Position numbers and translations under genes: made by a program
The notes under the pieces: generated by a model
Database searches by the model: none
Seen by the model: the letters and a program-made list of their open reading frames with translations, nothing else
What the model was told of the DNA's origin: nothing
NCBI GenBank assembly: GCA_002007465.1
Contig: LNAC01000018.1
Coordinates: 2,617,632 to 2,681,631, forward strand
From: Ailurus styani
Taxonomy: Eukaryota > Chordata > Mammalia > Carnivora > Ailuridae
Direction of reading: 5' to 3'
Length of the DNA: 64,000 nucleotides
Part shown: positions 32,883 to 44,461 of the stretch, in pieces
Layout of the letters: each line of letters starts with the position of its first letter
How positions within the stretch are numbered: position 1 is the first letter of the stretch

Positions 32883-32933
<51 letters not shown>

Positions 32934-33110
32934 TCAGGACACTGCAGTTGGCCTCTCCCAAAGTGAGTGGTCCTGGTGAGCCAAGCAGGGAGGAGCACCA
33001 GTGCCTTGTCACCTAATAGTCCCAAGTCACACACCATCACACCTGCCACACACTACTGGTCAGAAACAAGTCACAAGTTGTGTGGGGGGGTGTGTGTGCA
33101 AATCCATCCC
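32590..33110. mobile_element. Ancient interspersed repeat, split by (TG)n
   Basis: 'tgctgtttacaaattatgcc', 'aaaacttagtagtgtaaaat', 'ggttctaactcagggtctct', 'ggccaggctgcagttatctg', 'acaccatcacacctgcca': collinear with a very common old mammalian repeat that I link to L1M but cannot subtype. Confidence 0.65.
32886..32931. repeat. (TG)n microsatellite
   Basis: About 23 uninterrupted TG units inside the old repeat. Confidence 0.97.
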
Positions 33111-34034
33111 TTCAAGAGAAAATTCCTAAGGAATTGGGGAACATATTTTAAAACCACCATTCATCACAATAACGATATCCCAGGTGTCCTGGTTATATGA
33201 CTGAAGAGTTTGGGGAAGGCTTGACCATCAACCAAAGTGAAATCTCCCAGGCATGCTGTGCTCAGTCCGAAGAAAGTGCAAGGTCACAGGAGGGGGCTTG
33301 TTTCCAGGGCATCAGGGAAAAGATGGCCCGGAAGGATAATACTGTGCAGAGAATGGTAACACCAGTGGACTCAAATTATCTGATAAAAAGAGAGGCCTAC
33401 TTGTTTTGGGGACAGGAAACCATCAGGTCTGAATGAAATGTCTGTCGGGATTATCCACGTCCCCCGGGTGGGAGATGCCTTCTGGGAAGGCAGTCTTCTA
33501 GGTGGCAGTATTTCAGGAAACGAGCGTGAGTATCTCAGTAAATCTGAAGAATCACTTCCATTTAATATCACTGCTAATTCTGGATGCCCCTCCGTGTCTT
33601 CGGAACGTGGCTAACGTGAGGTGGGCCTGAGCATTTCCCCACCCACAAAGCTGAGGCCTGAGACCCACAGAAGGAGAGAGACTCGCTACAGAGTAATCAC
33701 CACCTTGCGTGATATCCATAGCTCACCTTGCCTTTTGTCATTGCGGAGCCCTTTCTAGAAAAATCCGTGTCCCGTTTGCTTCCTTGCTCCCCTGAAAGCA
33801 AGATGGTCACCAGCAGCATTACTGGAACCACTTGTGAAAATTCAGCCAGGGTTCTTGCTCTGGCTGTATCGGCTTACCCAACATGGTCGGATCTGGAAAC
33901 AGCATCTTGACAGGAGCCACTTGTGTTTCTGTCAGTACATGGAGGATGCAAACTCTGTCAGTTTGGACTAAACGACCTTCCTTGGGGAGAAAACAAAATG
34001 CAGGACATGTAGACCCATATATTGAGTCTGTTAT
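33111..34034. other. Unassigned non-coding stretch
   Basis: No named element or gene. Frames at 33197-33436 and 33728-33910 are short and without domains. Confidence 0.45.
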
Positions 34035-34295
34035 AACAAGAAATGTTATTTCTTGTGATTGAAAGAGAAAGAAAAAAATATATTTACCTTTGCGTGAATT
34101 TACACAAAACCAGTGAAAGGGTAGATAAAAATGGGTGCCTCTTGGAGAAGGGGAATAGGGTAGGTGGGGATGGAATGAAAGTCAGACTTTGCAGTATGTA
34201 CCTTTTTATATTATTTAGATTTTGAAGCCATACAAATGCATTGTCTACTCAATAAAATAGAATAAACCAAAAAATAAAAAATAAAACTTTAAAGA
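34035..34295 (+). mobile_element. Old L1M-type 3'UTR relic
   Basis: 'tgggtgcctcttggagaag', 'ttagattttgaagccatac' and 'aaatgcattgtctactcaat' follow the L1M 3'UTR end, ending in an A-rich tail near 34270. Confidence 0.55.
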
Positions 34296-34702
34296 TTAAA
34301 AAGGGGAAAAAACATCCCTGTGAGGAAATCCTCAGCGTTGAGCGTTAAGAATAGATCTCTCTCTCTTTGGGTGTTCATTGACTTCCTGCTATTGGATAAG
34401 GCAAGATATACAAATTACCATGTTTCTTTTTTGCCTGAGTTGTCTGGTGGGGCACAGCAAAATTCAGTGCTTTGCTACAGTGTTTTTCACTTATACAGAT
34501 TTCTAGTATAAATCTACTTGCCTTTCCTCCCAGTCCCACGGTTTACCTGGCCTTTGTTAATTTTATCCACCTCTCTGTCTTTCATTGTAGGCCCACTCTG
34601 GTCCCTTCTGAGGCAAAAAGCTAAGAAAAAGAAGGGAGGGAATGAGCATAAAATACCTGATTTAAGAAGACAAGAAAGAGGGCACTCGCCCTTATTTTCT
34701 TA

Positions 34703-34794
34703 AGTAGGGCTTGAACTCATGACCCTGAGATCAAGAGACCTGAGCTGAGATCAAGAGTTGGATGCTTCATCAACTGAGCCTCCCAGGCTCCCTT
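34703..34794 (-). mobile_element. CAN-SINE, 3'-shortened
   Basis: Antisense head (actgagcctcccaggctccc) and core; the segment ctgagatcaagag occurs twice (34726 and 34745 regions), so the core is either duplicated or a hybrid of long and short forms. Confidence 0.85.
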
Positions 34795-35118
34795 TGCACA
34801 TCTTTGATAAAAGTTTAAAATGATACGATCTTTTCAGAATGTAATTTGGAATTGTCACCTAATTTGGTAAATGTACATGTCTTTGATTCAACAGTTCTTC
34901 TGCAAATCTGACTTACAAAAATACTTGCAAACGTGTATAAGATTAAGTACAGAAAGCATTCATTGTTCATTACAAATATTAATGAAAAATTATAACCAAT
35001 CTAAATGCCCATCAATAGCAGAGTGACTAAGTCAATTATGAGAAAAGGTGCAACAGCTGAAAGGAGTGAGATAAAGCTGTGTTTCTTGACATGCAAGAAT
35101 GATCAAGCGTGGAACCAT
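34795..35118 (+). mobile_element. Old L1M-type 3' end relic
   Basis: 'cagttcttctgcaaatctg', 'cttgcaaacgtgtataag', 'cattcattgttcattacaaa' and 'aaatgcccatcaatagcaga' match the L1M ORF2-end/3'UTR pattern. Confidence 0.6.
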
Positions 35119-35126
35119 CTGCAGAG

Positions 35127-36777
35127 CAGTGGTTCTCAAACTTTTTGGTCTTGGGCTTTTTATACTCTTATAAATTAATGAGGATCCTAAAGAATTTTTG
35201 CTATATAGGTTATGTCTATTGGTATTTACCATGTTAGAAATTAAAACTAAGACATTTTAAAAATGTACTTACTAATCTATTTAAAATAAATAATAATGAG
35301 CGGCGCCTGGCTGGCTCCGTCAGTAGAGTGTGCCACTCTTGATCTTGGGGTCATGAGTTCGAGTTCCACGCTGGGTGTAGAGATCACCTAAATAAATAAG
35401 AACTTTAAAAAAAAAGTAACAATAATGAACTCATAACATGTTTACGTAAATCACATTCTTTTGTGAAAAGGAACTAGAGCAAGACATAATTTAGCAAGAA
35501 GGCTGGCGTTGTCCCAAACTGCCGCAAATGTACTTAATGTCTGCCTTACTAGCAGATAGCGATATTCTCACTCTCTCCCTCGCTCCCTCCCCCCCTTCTA
35601 ATAAAAAAAAATAGAAGATAGCTGTATTCTCAGATCTGCTTCTGCATTCAATCTGTTGTGATATGTGTGGCTGAAGTACAGGAAGAAAACCCAACCTCAT
35701 ATACATATATGACTGGAAAAGGGAAGATTATTTTAATAGCCTTCTCAGAGCATTGTGGTTATTCTCCTCAGAGAGTTCATCCCAACTCAGCAAGTGGTGG
35801 TTTCTCAGTTTAGAAGCAGTGTCGATCCTGAAACCCCATCAGTGAGCTTTTTCTACACTGTTGCATGAGAATTCATTGGTCTGTCTTCCACTTTGAATGA
35901 TTATTTTCCCCACGCATGATTTTGTAACATTGGTCACTTGAAAAAGATGAGTTCGTGGATTTACACAGATCTTTCTAGTACTGACCATTTTCTTATACGT
36001 GTTACTATCACCACCGACGTCATCGCTCAAGTCTTTAAGTATTGGAAAGCTATCCAGCCTCACGAGAGCAAATCTAAGTCCTAGAGTACCCTTTGAGAAC
36101 TGCCGATGTCGTGAATAATCCCTTTTTTGTTTAAAAAAAATTTAACTTTGGCTTGAAAGTTTGAATTTCATCATTACTAATAAACACTATCAGTTTTTGT
36201 GGAGGTGACAGGCTCATTTCATCCCTATTTGAGAAAAATTTCCCAGTCTGAATTGCCCTAGCTGGCCTGTTAGTCATTATTTCAAGTAAAAATTGTGTTC
36301 CATGAAAAAACCCAGTTGAATTCAGGCTGCAAGTCAAACAATTGCAGACGCCCTTCTCCCCAGCCGGTCATTGTACTGTGGAATGCAGCTGAAGGGCTTC
36401 TTGCGGACTTCTCATGGCTTTATACAGAATCTGAAAAAGACAAGTACTCCAGTGTTGCAATTTAATAAAACGAATCATCTTCACTGCTTTCAAAGACAGT
36501 CTTGAAGAAACGGGTATTTCTGTTATTCCGGGTGTGTGGCAGTGAAGGGTTACAATGACCACTGGGACAATTTGGTGCCACCACCTCTTGATCTCACACA
36601 CCAGCAGTTTCACCCACTTTGGTTTTTGTAACATCAATGCCAATGTCAACACTGTGGGGGGAAAAAGCAAATCATATCTTAGTATTATTATTAAACATTG
36701 TTTTGGCGTTGTGGACCCTCTGAAATGGTCTTGGGGACCTTCAGGAATTCAGAAGACCACCCTTGGAGGACCGCGGA
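35127..36777 (-). mobile_element. Decayed hAT DNA transposon with transposase relic
   Basis: The left terminus cagtggttctcaaacttttt is a classic hAT inverted repeat; the right end (gaccacccttggaggaccgc) is a worn copy. The minus strand between about 36670 and 35840 carries transposase remains: the frame at 36368-36670 includes VKMIRFIKLQHWSTCLFQIL followed by LYKAMRSPQEALQLHSTVQ (C-terminal half), matching the pattern seen in Charlie/Buster-type hAT proteins (..VNFIKS..LNSRLF..LCEEMGS.H..LLFHTEV). Later pieces (36131-36337, 35839-36063) continue the protein in broken frames. No 8-bp target duplication survives. Interrupted by a short SINE at 35300. Inactive. Confidence 0.75.
35300..35416 (+). 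mobile_element. Short-form CAN-SINE
   Basis: 'cggcgcctggctggctccg', 'gagttcgagttccacgctgg', 'gtagagatcacctaaataaa' with A-tail; flanked by aataatgag/aataatgaa. Lies inside the hAT element, so it postdates it. Confidence 0.92.
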
Positions 36778-36799
36778 CATAGCATAAAATTCCCTTTTC

Positions 36800-37008
36800 T
36801 GTTATAAGAAGCAGCAGCAAAAAAAAAACCCGAAACCAAAAAACCCCAAGAAACACAGCAAAGTGCTAACAGCGGCTACCTCTGGCAGTACAAAGTGATA
36901 AAATGATGTTTACTTTTCACTTTATATATTTTTCTATTTTTTGAATCCTTTACAACGAGTATGTATTTCTTAAGTAATTAAAAACACTAAAGAAAAAGAT
37001 TAAATTAA
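36800..37008 (+). mobile_element. Old L1M-type 3'UTR relic
   Basis: 'gctaacagcggctacctctg', 'ttttctattttttgaatcc' and 'ttacaacgagtatgtatttc' match the end of the L1M 3'UTR, with an A-rich tail. Confidence 0.6.
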
Positions 37009-37759
37009 ATTTAAATTATAAACAACAATCACAACATGCTCGGAGAACGTAAAACGCCGGTAGAACTATTTTCACATGGAAAATATGAAGAGATTAGATA
37101 CATAAAGCATGGAGCTTAAATTATTAAAAAACAAAACACGACAAAACAGAAATCTCACCCTGAGAGATACCTCATTTCCCACAGGGCTGGAGGAAGGAAG
37201 CACCGCCCGGTGTGAATGCTGGAGGCAGCTGCCAAACCCAGGTAGCCGAAATGAATGACCTTGCTGATACCTTTAGAAGCAGTTTGAAAATAAATCTAAA
37301 ACACATTCTCTCTGGAAGGCAACAGGATTAGCCTCGAAGAGTGATTTGACACTTTGGAGAGCTCACAGCTTCTTTCCCGAGGAAGGAGGAAATCAGGCAC
37401 AGGACCTGGGGCCTAAAAGGCAGCTGTCACACTTCTCTTCGGTGCCTTACGCCTCCCAGCCCTGTGCCCTCCTCCTTCCAGACTGAGCCCCAATCACCTT
37501 GACTGGGGGTCTGACGCCCTTCTGATCTCCTCTCCCTCGCCCCTCTGCCTCAACCACTTGGTGTCAGAACACCATGATAGCAGTCATCCACGCCCTAGTA
37601 TAAACGAACCTCCATTATGACCCTCCCTCCCTCCCTCAGTGCATCTGCTGGTGAGGCTGATCTCTGATGGTGATGAGGCACAAGGTGAGCTCCCATGCAA
37701 GGCAGTTCAGGTTCATCAGAAATTGGTGAGGTAAGGCTCCTAAGTGGAAGTCTCTTCCC
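37009..37759. other. Unassigned non-coding stretch
   Basis: No named repeat. GC-rich from about 37160. Confidence 0.45.
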
Positions 37760-37880
37760 AGGCTTCTGAAATCCTGCTCCCTGAGTGCCTGCCTTAAGCA
37801 AAGCGGCTCCTTTGTGCCGGGTGACCTCAGAGAATTTAGTGCCCCTTTCTGGGCTCTGTAAACGGGAGTGGGTTGCACTT
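37760..37880 (-). mobile_element. MIR relic
   Basis: 'tgtgccgggtgacctcagag', 'tttctgggctctgtaaacgg' follow the antisense MIR core. Confidence 0.6.
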
Positions 37881-38599
37881 AGCAACCTCCAAGGCGCCAC
37901 TGCTCTGGAGTTCTGGGACTGAGCTCCTTTAAGGCAGAGTGGCAGTCACTCTGGAGGCTTTGGGAACGGGCATCTTGTTTTCAGTTCCTGAATTAAAAGA
38001 AGATCCTGAGGAAGCTTCACACACGCTCCCTGTGGTTGGCCCCCCCATCCCCCTTCTCTTCCTCATGACCTGTGTCTCCAGGGGGAAGATCAAACAAAGA
38101 GGTTGCAGAGGGTGGTGGAATGCTGTGTTTGGTTACGTCCCAGGCTGGATGTGATTACAAAGTTCCTGTGACTGGGGAGACGCGACAGGGAATGTGGTGG
38201 GAGGGATTCAGATCTTCGAGAACCAGCTGGGGCACACCCCCCACTCCCGTGCACACAACTCATGCCCACGTGACCCTCCACACAACTGGGAGTCGCTGGA
38301 GTCTGTCTGTCAAGGGCGAGAGCCTTTGCTGGCTCCTCTCCTTACCCCCCACCGTCCTCATGTATTTGATGCCTCAGAAGATATTGTTCCATGGATGGAT
38401 GCACAAATAAATGAAGAAATGGAAAAATGAATGCTTCCACTGAGGTTGGAAAAAATGTTTTTAAAGGTAGTGGATTATTCCCCCTCAGGTGTCACCATGT
38501 CATTCACTGTGGCATCTGGTCTCTGTTTCCTTCACCATGATTCCCAAAAGACCAGCCGTGGAGGACACCTCATGTGAGCTAAAGAAGAACACAAGAAAG
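37881..38599. other. Unassigned non-coding stretch
   Basis: No named repeat. Frames 37939-38154 and 38072-38430 overlap each other in different phases and have no domain. Confidence 0.45.
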
Positions 38600-38705
38600 C
38601 CCATGGGTTGGCGCTTTCAACTGTGTGATCCTAAGATCACCCTAGCCCTCTCTGGACCTCAGATTCCACCCAAAAATAAGGTTAAAAATACCAGCCTTGT
38701 GACTA
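38600..38705 (-). mobile_element. MIR relic
   Basis: 'ctgtgtgatcctaagatcac', 'ctctctggacctcagattcc', 'aaaaataaggttaaaaatac' follow the antisense MIR core. Confidence 0.65.
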
Positions 38706-39104
38706 TGGGGAAGCTATGAGACCCCCAGTGAGTGAGCACCATTTTTAACTGTGAAGGGCATGGCAGACATAATTACCACCAGACCCTGATCTGCGGTCTG
38801 CTTCAGGGAGATCCAGGTGAGGACACCTCCCTCCACGCTCTCCAAGCAGAGAAATAGCTAGAAGGACAGAATATCTTATCCACGCAGCCATTGGACAAAT
38901 CCATCACTGGGACACTTCCTCTGTGCCTCTCCTCCACCAAGGCTACTGTGTTCAGTGATGGGGACGCTGAGCTGAAGCTGGTGGGATACTCAGCTGCCAC
39001 CTGAACCATTGGTTTGGCCTCAATCCTCAGTCAAAGCAGCTCTTTGAGAGGCAAGGCCAGGTCAAGGCCTTCACAGAGAGACAGGAGAACAGTCACCAGG
39101 GCCT
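38706..39104. other. Unassigned non-coding stretch
   Basis: Nothing named. Confidence 0.4.
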
Positions 39105-39310
39105 GGCTCGTCTGTTCATTCCTTCATCCATTCATTCATCACAAGTTTTTGAGAGCCAGCCTTGTGCTGGGTGCAGACATGCAGCTGTGAGAAGCAGGGA
39201 CACAGCTCCTCCCTCCATGGGGCATCCATCAGCTCAGGACTCGGGCATGTGGTCCTGGACAAGCTCCCTTCCTTCTCTGGGCTGAACTAGACCATCGCTC
39301 AGGGCCTCGC
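39105..39310. mobile_element. L2 3' fragment, then weak MIR
   Basis: 39105-39234 plus strand: 'ttcattccttcatccattca' and 'ccttgtgctgggtgcagac' are the L2 3' end. 39235-39310 ('gtcctggacaagctccctt', 'cttctctgggctgaac') is a weak antisense MIR. Confidence 0.6.
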
Positions 39311-39507
39311 CAAGCTGGAACATCTGCACATCTCAGGCAAAGCCCCCGCCCACTAGCAGCAGAAACTCCAGTGATTCCCCCTGGGCCTGAATCTTCCTCG
39401 GTGGGATCCTCTGTACAGCATAAAGTGGTTGGTGTTACAGCGCACAATGGGGTTTATTCCCTTAAAAAAAAAAACATATAATGAAAAGGAAGTTTTAAAA
39501 AAAGGTT

Positions 39508-39724
39508 GAACTTGGCAGGACCACCTGGGTGCCTCATTTGGTTAAGTATTTTGACTCTTGACTTTGGCTCAGGTCATGAACTCAGGATTGTGAGACTGAG
39601 CCCTGCCTCGGGCTCCCTGCTCAGTGGAGAGTCTGCTTGAGATACTCCCCCTCTCCCTCTGCACCCCCAGCCCAGTTTGCATGCTCTCTCTAAAGAAATT
39701 TTTTTAAAAATGTAAACTTGGCAG
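39508..39724 (+). mobile_element. CAN-SINE, diverged, with target-site duplication
   Basis: Element 39519-39713 ('gaccacctgggtgcctcatt' head). Flanks gaacttggcag and aaacttggcag at 39508-39518 and 39714-39724. One of the older SINE copies here. Confidence 0.92.
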
Positions 39725-40604
39725 TAAAGTAACCAACTCCAGATTCTTCATGTGGAAGGTACTGTGATCCCAGATCTCCCATGTTTAGGGTCAAAGTATT
39801 CAGGGCCTGGCCACAAGGGACATCTGTCCCAGTGGTCTGAGCACAGTGTTATCAGCTCCTGCTGCACAGGACATCCTGGGAAAGCTGACAGCAAGAGACA
39901 ACACTCTCACCACTAAAGGGACCTTGGCAAGGAACAGTCATTACCATGGACTTCAACCCAGGAAACCAGTAAGGTGTCCTGCAGTCCAGTCCCAGGCTAG
40001 AGGTGTCAGGGGGAGAGGCAGGAGCACATGGAGGCTGGACCCTTTGGATCAGGATGATGTCATGTAAATGAGTGGCCAGGCAGTGGGTTCGGCCAAGGCG
40101 AAGTGCCAGGCCTGGCGCCAGCCCCTTGCCACCAGCTCCTCGGTCAGATGTTGTGGGAGGTGTAGCAGCTGCCATCTCTCTTTGCAGAGACACCAGGAAC
40201 AGAGTTGGCTTTGAACCCAGCTGTGGCCTCCAGGGGTCTGTGGCTTGATGGTGGTGGTGGTGGGCTTCCCTCCCTCTGTGCCCCCTGCCCCATTCCTCTT
40301 ATCTATACAGTTAGTAAGAGAGTGGAATCTCATATCTATCCCTGCTTGTCCTGAAAGGCCATGATCCTCACCTCTATAGTACAGGGTCCCTGGGGGAAAT
40401 GATCTTCAGGCCCCTTCCCCTCTTTGCCTCTCCCCAGCACCCCCGGCCAGCCAGGTGGCCAGGTTCTCTTGGTAAGCAGAGGCCTCCCAATTAGGAGGGA
40501 GTCAGCAGACAATGGGTCCATTCAAACTGGAGTTTTGTGGCTTTACTGCGTTCCCCATTCAGGCCATGAGCGTTCTCTAGAAAGGGGAGATGGAGCAGGA
40601 ATGA
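39725..40604. other. Unassigned stretch with small MIR-like piece
   Basis: 40190-40245 ('ggaacagagttggctttgaa', 'cccagctgtggcctcc') is a probable MIR 3' piece on the plus strand. A (TGG)n run lies at 40248-40262. The rest is unassigned. Confidence 0.45.
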
Positions 40605-40740
40605 TATTTAAGAAAAATGGCCTAATTAGCCGTGTGACCTTGGGTTACTTACTCAGCCTCAGTGAGTCCCAGTATCTTCATCCGTATCATGGGAATAATT
40701 CCATCTTTGGCTTGTGGTTACATGATTAAACGTAGAAAAT
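40605..40740 (-). mobile_element. MIR relic, well preserved core
   Basis: 'ccgtgtgaccttgggttact', 'tactcagcctcagtgagtcc' and 'cagtatcttcatccgtatca' follow the antisense MIR core closely. Confidence 0.85.
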
Positions 40741-41639
40741 GCCAGAAGATAACAGGAATCTGTATATTTAGAATCTTAGGCACAACAAAAGAGAGATTTG
40801 GGTTTTATTTACTGACTTCCTTCTCTTCCATGGTAAGACTCACCACACTGATTTTAAGCTTCCTGAATTTACTCATGGAAGGAGGGGCTCTGTCTTTCTT
40901 TGGTGAGTCATTTTTAACAAGGTTGCCCATTTTTAACAAGGTAACAGTAATTAGGGTCTGTGAAAAGATGTCAGGGATAATAGGACTCTGAGAGGCCCCC
41001 ACTTGTAGCCCAAGCCTGAAAGGAATCTGGGGACGGACGGCAAAGGGGACCTGGATTAGAACAGCCTGTATGGTTTAATCCAAGCTCCCAACACCATTGG
41101 TCTGTGTTTCTCTAAATTTCTACCAAAGAACTCTTTATAGTTGCGGAGAGGAATGTGTACTGCCAAGAGGGTTAGATATGCATATGGAATTGGCTTTCTG
41201 CCAGTAGGAAATTTCTTAGAACACATTTGTGTTCTCATAAAAATTCCTGCAGATTCTTATATTCTAAGCCAAAATATATATGTATTTAATTTAAAATTTT
41301 TTTTAAAACCCTGTCACCCCCACCCCCATAAAATCTTCAAACTGGTGCTTCTAGAAGATGCAGTGTGCTCAGCCTGTGGTTTCGGGCTCTGCCTGTATCT
41401 GTCACAGGCCCCCTTCCACGGCTATGCAGTCCCAGTTCGACGGCATGGTTCAGGGACTAGGATGTGAATCCAGCTGACCCTATCATCTTTCTTAGTGCCT
41501 AATACCCAGCATGGCTGGCCGGCTCAGCCACTGCCCACGCCACATCCACAGCAAAAAAAAAAGAACCACAGCCAGAGTTAGCAAGACCACCCATACACAC
41601 AAACTGAAAAGCCTGAGCCACTGGGGCTTAAGAGACCTG
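40741..41639. other. Unassigned stretch
   Basis: No named element. A 13-bp direct repeat tttttaacaaggt occurs at about 40911 and 40930. Frames at 40424-41467 have no domain. Confidence 0.45.
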
Positions 41640-41960
41640 GGAGGCATGGGTGCCATATTGGTCACGGGTCTTAGGTGGTAAGCAACAGAAATGGATTCTG
41701 GGTAATCTCCTCAGCAAGCACTTCACCAGAAGATGTGAGACAACAGAGAACTGAAGGAAAAGCTTCAGCAGCCCCAGGCTCCAGAAGAAGTGGCAGGAGG
41801 ACAGTTTCAGGAATCTGGAAAGCAGACCCCAGAAGGAAGTCACTGGAGCTAGGATAAATTAGCCCCCAAACACTTTTGGTGTCTGTATCATTTGCTCAAG
41901 ATCTAACTTCCAAGGAGGATTATCTGGTGGCATCACTGGGATGACACGGCTCATCTTCTG
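41640..41960. mobile_element. Ancient interspersed repeat, family unresolved
   Basis: 'gtaagcaacagaaatggatt' is typical of an old dispersed repeat that often reads 'gcaacagaaat(g)gactctggctaa'; the remainder is diverged. Possibly related to 55070-55530. Confidence 0.4.
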
Positions 41961-42949
41961 GCCAGGGGAGATGGGGTCCCCGATGGGCAGTCCCCGCCCA
42001 AACTATGTCAAATGAAAGAGGGGTCAACTGCTAAGGCAAAATTGTGCTGTCACCAGAAAAGTGAGCACCGGCTGCTGAACGGAAGCAGTTCATGGCTCTT
42101 CACCGCAGACCCTCCAATGTGACTCCAGTAGCTGTCCCCCAGGGACTCACAGGTCATCTCTAGAGAGAGTGTGCCATCAGCAGCTGCTGCTGGGGGTCCT
42201 TTTCTCAGGACACAGAGCTCTCGCCTTGAGCAAGAAGGTCCAGCATAAGGCACGAAAGGCCCCAAGGCATAGAAAGCCCATCTGGAGAGAACTCCATCCT
42301 TATCAGGATGACCCTCAATCAGAACGAGAACCGTTCAATAGAACAGGTTGCCGTAAGAGAGGGGAGGGGACATGGCCACAGAAGGAGAACCCAGGAAGAG
42401 GGCCCTCGGTCCCTGCAGGCAGACTTACCACCTGCAGCCTCAGCACCTTGGCCAAAGGCAGGTGCTGGCCTAGAAGTCTTCACTCGAGTCTCCAGCCAGG
42501 CCCGGTTTGCCAGCCAGCGTCTTCCTTCTGCAATGTGCGGGGCGGGGTGGGGGGAGCCAAGAGAAAATAAAGAAACAGCAACAGCTCACATACAATCTAC
42601 AAATCACACGTGTTAGGAAACATTCAAGTCGTACAGAACTATGTGGAGTAAAAAATTAAAGTCTGTAAAATGACTCTTTCACTCCCTACTCCCCAACGCC
42701 CCAACATGTTCCCCATTGAATGGAACTTCCAAGTACTTGCTTCTCCCTTCTCAGTGGACAGCCAAGAGGAGTCCCTGGACTGCAGGAACAGAGGAGACAG
42801 GGCAGGGACATTGCCACGGCTGTTCCAGACCTGAAGCCAGGGCTGCAGCGGGAGCTGGGCTGTCTCAGCCGCAGCCCTGCACGTGGCAGCTGCTGTCCCC
42901 TGGGCACGTCGGCAAAGAAGGAAGTGGTGGAAGGAGGGGGGAGAGGGGT
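41961..42949. other. Unassigned GC-rich stretch
   Basis: Frames at 42169-42616 and 42686-43081 in several phases lack domains. A small AT-rich portion at 42600-42660 looks repeat-like. Confidence 0.45.
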
Positions 42950-43110
42950 ACGAAGCTGAAGTTCAAGTTCCCCTTTACCTCCCCATCCCATTCCACCCAT
43001 CTTACTGCCTGCTGCTCCCCGCCCAGAGGTAATAACTGTTACCAGCCCTTCGTTACTCGTTTACTTATATATGGCGGATAATCAGGTGAGAAATTAATGG
43101 AGTGTGCCTT
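42950..43110. mobile_element. Probable old repeat fragment
   Basis: 'cccagaggtaataactgttacc' (split: cccagaggtaataac, tgttaccagccctt) followed by 'cgtttacttatatatgg' is typical of an old L1M-type 3' region. Confidence 0.4.
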
Positions 43111-43340
43111 TCCTGTAGGCTGCTTTGTTTTTTTTTAAGATTTTATTTATTTACTTATTTGACAGAGAGAGGTCACAAGTAGGCAGAGAGGCAGGCAGAG
43201 AGAGAGGAGGAAGCAGGCTCCTTGCCGAGCAGGGAGCCTGATACAGGCCGCGATCCCAGGACCCTGAGATCATGACCTGAGCCGAAAGCAGAGGCTTTAA
43301 CCCACTGAGCCACCCAGGCGCCCTCCTGTAGACTATTTAT
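43111..43340 (-). mobile_element. CAN-SINE, mustelid-type
   Basis: Element 43128-43323 antisense with the gtaggcagagaggcaggcag arm. Flanks tcctgtaggctgctttg and tcctgtagactatttat share a diverged duplication. Confidence 0.95.
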
Positions 43341-43454
43341 GAGAGCATGAGAGAGTATTTTGCTTCTCCTTCTCTCAGGAAGGCCAGTCTGCTTGGTGCC
43401 CTGGAGGACCAGGGCCTCCCCTTTGTCTTGTCCCATAGAAAGGAAGCCCCACAG

Positions 43455-43560
43455 GGCCGTTTCTTTGACTTTCTCGTGGTTTCTCCAGCACTTAGAGAAG
43501 AGCTCGGGCTTTGGTAAGCGCTCAGTACACACTTTTGAATGAGTGATGTCGCAGATGCCA
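43455..43560 (-). mobile_element. L2 3' end fragment
   Basis: 'gtttctccagcacttagag', 'gtaagcgctcagtacacac' and 'ttttgaatgagtga' are antisense L2/MIR-type 3' text (ccagcacctagaacag... gctcaataaa... tgaatga). Confidence 0.65.
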
Positions 43561-43817
43561 ATGAGATTCTTATTTAACAACACCCCCTCCTGATTCCATC
43601 AAGTTTGAGCGAGTTACTATTCTTTCCAATCAACGACCCCCAGCTGCAGCCCCTGGTCTTGATTGTGCCCTCTGAGACTGGGGAGCACAGTACAGCGCTG
43701 GAAAAACAGGGCTAACCTTGTTAGGTTTAGAGTCAGTACCCTACTTTTGTGTTTCCGCCCAGCTGCTGGTGGAGGTGGGGGGGGACCCAGAAGTGTCCTG
43801 GATGTTGTGGTGCATTT

Positions 43818-44010
43818 TTTGTTTTTTTAAGATTTATTTACTTGACAGAGAGAGGGAGAGAGAAAGAGAGAGCCCAAGCAGAAGGAGCTAGAGAGGGAGA
43901 AGCAGGCACCCCACTGAGCAGAGAGCCTGATGTGGGACTCAATCCCAGGACCCTGAGATCATGACTTGGCCAAAGGCAGATGCTTAAGGGACTGAACCAC
44001 CCAGGTGCCC
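43818..44010 (-). mobile_element. CAN-SINE
   Basis: Antisense copy from the T-rich tail (tttttttaagatttattta) to the head (aaccacccaggtgcccc). Core 'aggaccctgagatcatgac'. No clear target-site duplication. Confidence 0.95.
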
Positions 44011-44019
44011 CATGTTCCT

Positions 44020-44410
44020 CCAGGGCTGAAGTGGTGTTCCCCCTGCAGCTGGAAGTGTTAGAGCCCGACGGCGCTCAGCTAAGGCCCCTGGAGCCTGCAA
44101 AGGACCACCTCTCTGAAGGTGACCTCCTTTTGCTGGGGCAGCCCAAAGACTGCCTCCATGCTGAAACAGAAAGGCTCGGTCCCCACTCGTCGGCAGGGGA
44201 CACCTCCATAGAGCCGCCCCAGCTCTCGAGCACCTGTGGGATTGTCTGAGGTCTGTACAGTGGTGCATCACAGTCCAACCTCCCTCTCTGCCCAGTCCTG
44301 CCTTCTTCACTACCCCCCTCCCCCTGGGGTGCTGCTCCTTGAGAGCACTTTCCAGTAACTTCCTGCATGCCCATCTGTCTCCGAGCCTGCTTCCCCGGGA
44401 CCCCAATATT
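44020..44410. mobile_element. Probable ancient interspersed repeat
   Basis: 'gagagcactttccagtaact', 'tcctgcatgcccatctg' and 'gagcctgcttccccgggac' resemble the end of an old mammalian repeat ('...cttcctgcatgcaaatct... tctgcttcc'). The frame at 43980-44249 begins in the SINE and has no domain. Confidence 0.45.
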
Positions 44411-44461
44411 TAACAAGAGGCCATCTGAGCTCTCTGTTCCAGGCTCCTTAGCTATACAACA

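Noticed and set aside
40911..40942. Direct repeat tttttaacaaggt twice
   Set aside because: Short isolated duplication without flanking structure; most simply replication slippage.
42169..43081. Overlapping frames of 100-133 codons
   Set aside because: GC-rich sequence keeps several phases open at once; no known domain, and the frames overlap in conflicting phases.
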